Positions 61,854 to 64,000 of a DNA stretch of 64,000 nt are shown here, piece by piece. Origin of the DNA: Sulfuricurvum kujiense DSM 16994 (GTDB lineage: Bacteria; Campylobacterota; Campylobacteria; Campylobacterales; Sulfurimonadaceae); the NCBI RefSeq assembly GCF_000183725.1, contig NC_014762.1:1426001-1490000 (forward strand), written 5' to 3'. Within the stretch, counting starts at the first letter, position 1. Each line of letters begins with the position of its first letter. The translations under genes were made by a program, and so were the position numbers. Under the pieces are notes generated by a model. That model did not search any database. It saw only the letters and a program-made list of their open reading frames with translations, and was not told the DNA's origin.

Positions 61854-62393
61854 TTAATCTTCCCAGCGCCCGTAATTCGGGATGCGGATTTCACGTTCGC
61901 GATAGCTTCCGCTTGATGCTTGGGTATGGCATGCATTACAGTTTGCGAAACTTTTTACTTCCGGCTGTGTGACCATTTTTTTGGTTACTTCACGGTGTTC
62001 ACGTACGAAATACGGTGTTTCCGATATACGCAGAGCAACCGCTCCCTTCATATCGCTTGTGCGATCGTTTTTAGACGCATGGGTCGCCAAATAATTTTGG
62101 ATCGTTTTGTGGTCGCTTGGATCGAGCGTGGCATCGGTACCGAAATGGTTCTCCAACGTATTCATCGTCTTGTCCCATGACCGCTTCGGCAGAAACTGCG
62201 GCTGATAGGCCATGTGACACGATCCGCACTCTTTTTGATACAACGCAACGGTCGATTTTTCTTGCGGCGTCATCGGTTTTGCTACAACGCTTGAAGAACG
62301 GTGTTCATGCTCTTCATGTTCATCTTCTGCATACAGATAAACTCCGCCGGCTAAAATTAGAGCGGCTACGGATAGATTTAAAAACTTCATCAT
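61854..62393 (-). CDS. dihaem cytochrome c (DHC)
   Basis: A 179-residue periplasmic protein with a signal peptide and two CxxCH motifs, ECGSCHMAY and CNACHTQ. PKRSWDKTMNTLENHFGTDATLDPSDH is near-identical in pattern to the C-terminal domain of the b561 fusion, so one arose from the other by duplication. In Rhodobacter and Shewanella DHC donates electrons to SHP. It lies between the fusion and the SHP gene. Confidence 0.93.
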   Translation of the reverse strand: MMKFLNLSVAALILAGGVYLYAEDEHEEHEHRSSSVVAKPMTPQEKSTVALYQKECGSCHMAYQPQFLPKRSWDKTMNTLENHFGTDATLDPSDHKTIQNYLATHASKNDRTSDMKGAVALRISETPYFVREHREVTKKMVTQPEVKSFANCNACHTQASSGSYREREIRIPNYGRWED

Positions 62394-62408
62394 TGTGGAT
62401 CCTTTAGT

Positions 62409-62816
62409 TTAGTTTTTCATGATATAGGTGAGAACATCACCTTTTTCCTGTGCGCTCCCCTCACGGGCGTACACATCCATAAAATTGCGTTTGAGCCATT
62501 TATTCACCTCTTTGGTGCTGGTAAGACGCTGCGGATTCGCACGGGGCGAGAGCGGCTCGATCACTTTTCCGGTAAGAGAGTTTTTCCCCGGATTTGCAAG
62601 ATTGAGTGTATGGCAGCTGGTACATGCCATCGGCTTGCCCTGCTTTCCGGTGTGGGTAGAGGTAAAAATCTCTTTTCCTCTGGCGGCATCAAAGCCGTTA
62701 AATGCACTGTTTTCGGCTTTAGCCGTTTTTGAGAGATCATTCATATACTGGAGCACTTCCGGCGATGCCGCCATAAGTGACATTGAGAACATTGTGACGA
62801 TTGCAAGGTATTTCAT
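62409..62816 (-). CDS. shp: SHP-type monohaem cytochrome c (DUF1924)
   Basis: A 135-residue exported c-type cytochrome. The haem motif is ACTSCHTLN, and KWLKRNFMDVYAREGSAQEKGDVL matches the SHP/DUF1924 signature; in SHP an asparagine is the unusual sixth haem ligand, released on reduction so that O2 or NO can bind, and N in KRNF is the candidate. The first gene of the six-gene operon; a strong AGGAGG site precedes its ATG. Confidence 0.9.
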   Translation of the reverse strand: MKYLAIVTMFSMSLMAASPEVLQYMNDLSKTAKAENSAFNGFDAARGKEIFTSTHTGKQGKPMACTSCHTLNLANPGKNSLTGKVIEPLSPRANPQRLTSTKEVNKWLKRNFMDVYAREGSAQEKGDVLTYIMKN

Positions 62817-62959
62817 AACCTTCCTCCTGTTTTTTGATGCTCTAATGCTACGCCAAAGTTGTCAATCCCTCACGTAAAATCCCTTGACACTTTCTTGACA
62901 TTTAACAAATAGTGATTTATGACCGATATAACCATGAACCCCATTTAGGAGGTTACAAA

Positions 62960-63148
62960 ATGGATCCGATCAGCAGCAGCAATTTAGGTAGTGGACTTGA
63001 AATCTATGCGATGAAAAAAGCGATTGATATTCAGGGACAGGGAATAATGAAAGTGTTAGAGAGTGCTATGCCTATGTCAGGTAGCTCGGGCACCGCTTCC
63101 GGCTCAGAGCTTACCGGCCTAGGTCAAAATCTTGACATAAAAGGTTAG
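62960..63148 (+). CDS. YjfB-like putative motility protein
   Basis: A 62-residue small protein. MDPISSSNLGSGLEIYAMKK, then AIDIQGQGIMKVLESAMP, resembles the YjfB family (DUF near flagellar loci, function unknown). The ATG at 62960 is chosen because AGGAGGT lies 8 bases before it; an in-frame ATG at 62912 lacks a ribosome-binding site. The tail is rich in Gly, Ser and Thr. It stands alone and diverges from the SHP operon. Confidence 0.7.
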   Translation: MDPISSSNLGSGLEIYAMKKAIDIQGQGIMKVLESAMPMSGSSGTASGSELTGLGQNLDIKG

Positions 63149-63149
63149 T

Positions 63150-63172
63150 CTACAGCTATACGCTAGCTGTAG
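63150..63172 (+). terminator. hairpin after the YjfB-like gene
   Basis: CTACAGCTA-TACGC-TAGCTGTAG is a perfect 9-bp stem starting 2 bases after the stop codon. Only a mixed CCTCTCTATTCATTT tract follows, so termination is likely but not certain. Confidence 0.5.
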
Positions 63173-63271
63173 CGCCTCTCTATTCATTTCTGCAAATTAT
63201 CACTTCAACGATTTTGAAAGCTTTTTTAATCCAATATCGTACAAAAACAATGCAATCGCAAGCACACGGAC

Positions 63272-64000
63272 TCAAATAGATATGTGAAAATTCTGTGTCA
63301 CAAGATCGGCTGCCATAGGTTTGAAATAATAATATCCTTGGGCGATCATACACCCTTCTCTTAACAAGAATTCTCCCTGCTCTTTTTGCTCAATTCCCTC
63401 TGCTACAATAGTCAGATTTAGCCCTTTGCATAAGTGAATCGTCGATTTTACGATTTCACAATCGGCTGCCGCAAACGGGAGATTATCAACAAAAGATTTA
63501 TCGATTTTAAGTTTATGAATCGGGAGATTTTTCAGATATGCCAAGGAAGAATATCCCGTACCGAAATCATCGATCGCCAATTTGAACCCTTTTTCGGACA
63601 AGAGTGTGAGAATATTTTTGGAGTATTCCGGATCCTCCATCAAAATGCTCTCTGTCAGTTCCAATTCAATCCATTCGGGCTTGCAACCGTATTTATCGAG
63701 GATCAAAGGGATCGTTTTTTCTAGATTTCCGTGCATCAGCTGTTTAGCAGAGATATTTACCGCTATATAGCCTATCTCTACTCCTTCGCTCTTCCAATGC
63801 ACAATTTGACGACATGCTTCATCAATAATCCATTCGCCTATGCTAATGATCAGCCCTGTCTCTTCCGCGATCGGAATGAATTTTACCGGCGGTACCATTC
63901 CCATGTCCGGATTATTCCAGCGTACCAGAGCTTCGACACCGATTATTTTGTTCTCTGACATATCGACCTGCGGCTGGTAATGCAAAATAAGTTCATTGTT
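63272..64000 (-). CDS. EAL-domain c-di-GMP phosphodiesterase (partial, 5' end outside)
   Basis: The C-terminal 240-odd residues of a protein that continues beyond the right edge; the frame is open to base 64000 (NNELILHYQPQVDMSENK). The EAL domain has EAL in GVEALVRWNNPDMG, the DDFGTGYSSLAYLKNLP loop, KIDKSFV and AEGIEQKEQ, all intact, so hydrolysis of c-di-GMP is expected. The approach to the domain (LHYQPQVD) is usual for GGDEF-EAL proteins, so an upstream GGDEF or sensor domain is likely. Confidence 0.9.
   Translation of the reverse strand, partial: NNELILHYQPQVDMSENKIIGVEALVRWNNPDMGMVPPVKFIPIAEETGLIISIGEWIIDEACRQIVHWKSEGVEIGYIAVNISAKQLMHGNLEKTIPLILDKYGCKPEWIELELTESILMEDPEYSKNILTLLSEKGFKLAIDDFGTGYSSLAYLKNLPIHKLKIDKSFVDNLPFAAADCEIVKSTIHLCKGLNLTIVAEGIEQKEQGEFLLREGCMIAQGYYYFKPMAADLVTQNFHISI

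Noticed and set aside
1-64000. tRNA, rRNA, prophage or insertion sequences
   Set aside because: I looked for T-loop GGTTCGAATCC-type boxes, transposase or integrase domains and long terminal repeats and saw none that hold up.

Overview
The window reads as chromosomal DNA of a chemolithoautotrophic Campylobacterota (former Epsilonproteobacteria), most likely the Sulfuricurvum/Sulfurimonas group. This placement is an inference. It rests on an OorDABC-type 2-oxoglutarate:ferredoxin oxidoreductase beside sucCD, fumC, mdh and a monomeric icd (reductive TCA genes), a small single-domain ppx/gppA, a short argA-like acetyltransferase inside the lptA/kdsC/hisB block, many c-di-GMP and PAS sensor proteins, and the moderate base composition. 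There is no prophage, insertion sequence, CRISPR array, rRNA or tRNA that I can see. One structured RNA, RNase P RNA, is clear.

Layout. 0-5.4 kb: a small Cys-rich protein, a REP-like repeat, an MntA/HepT toxin-antitoxin pair, metG coupled to a MurF-like gene, a YgjP-type metallopeptidase and queC. 5.4-8.7 kb: a visibly AT-rich insert encoding a membrane protein, an atypical membrane histidine kinase and a lone receiver domain. 8.7-18.9 kb: ybeY, then a long leftward housekeeping operon (recN, tatD, mltD-like, rlpA, hisB, kdsC, lptC, lptA, engB, acetyltransferase, mreD, mrdA) for envelope and LPS building. 19-24.6 kb: a leftward operon of CoA-binding protein, ilvA, a beta-propeller/alpha-solenoid protein, ppx/gppA and nadK. 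24.8-33.7 kb: multi-PAS kinase plus REC-HD-GYP regulator, gltA, mqo, a truncated haemoglobin and small proteins. 33.9-38.4 kb: nhaD-type antiporter, HDOD/EAL protein, ArsR-type regulator, a nucleotidyltransferase-like protein and rnpB.

38.4-44.2 kb holds a four-gene leftward signalling operon: a membrane-tethered periplasmic binding protein, an SCO-family thiol/copper protein, a histidine-rich membrane GGDEF-EAL protein, and an NMT1-PAS-GGDEF cyclase. 44.2-54.3 kb is the TCA block, laid out so that transcription order follows the reductive cycle (mdh, fumC, sucC, sucD, a heavy-metal-domain protein, oorD, oorA, oorB, oorC), with icd upstream behind tandem hairpins. 54.4-58.5 kb has mltG and a YhdP/AsmA-like protein whose divergent 5' ends overlap. 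58.5-62.8 kb is an SHP/DHC/cytochrome b561 haem operon fused to a Spy-like protein and an OmpR/HK two-component pair. The window closes with a YjfB-like small protein and an EAL protein cut by the right edge.

Functional picture: central carbon flow that could run either way round the TCA cycle (gltA, mqo, mdh and OOR are all present), cell-wall and LPS assembly, and unusually dense c-di-GMP signalling (five proteins). The strongest candidates for undescribed biology are the SCO/binding-protein/histidine-rich GGDEF-EAL operon, the propeller-solenoid protein with four repeats of about 84 residues, and the AT-rich kinase/receiver/membrane-protein island.
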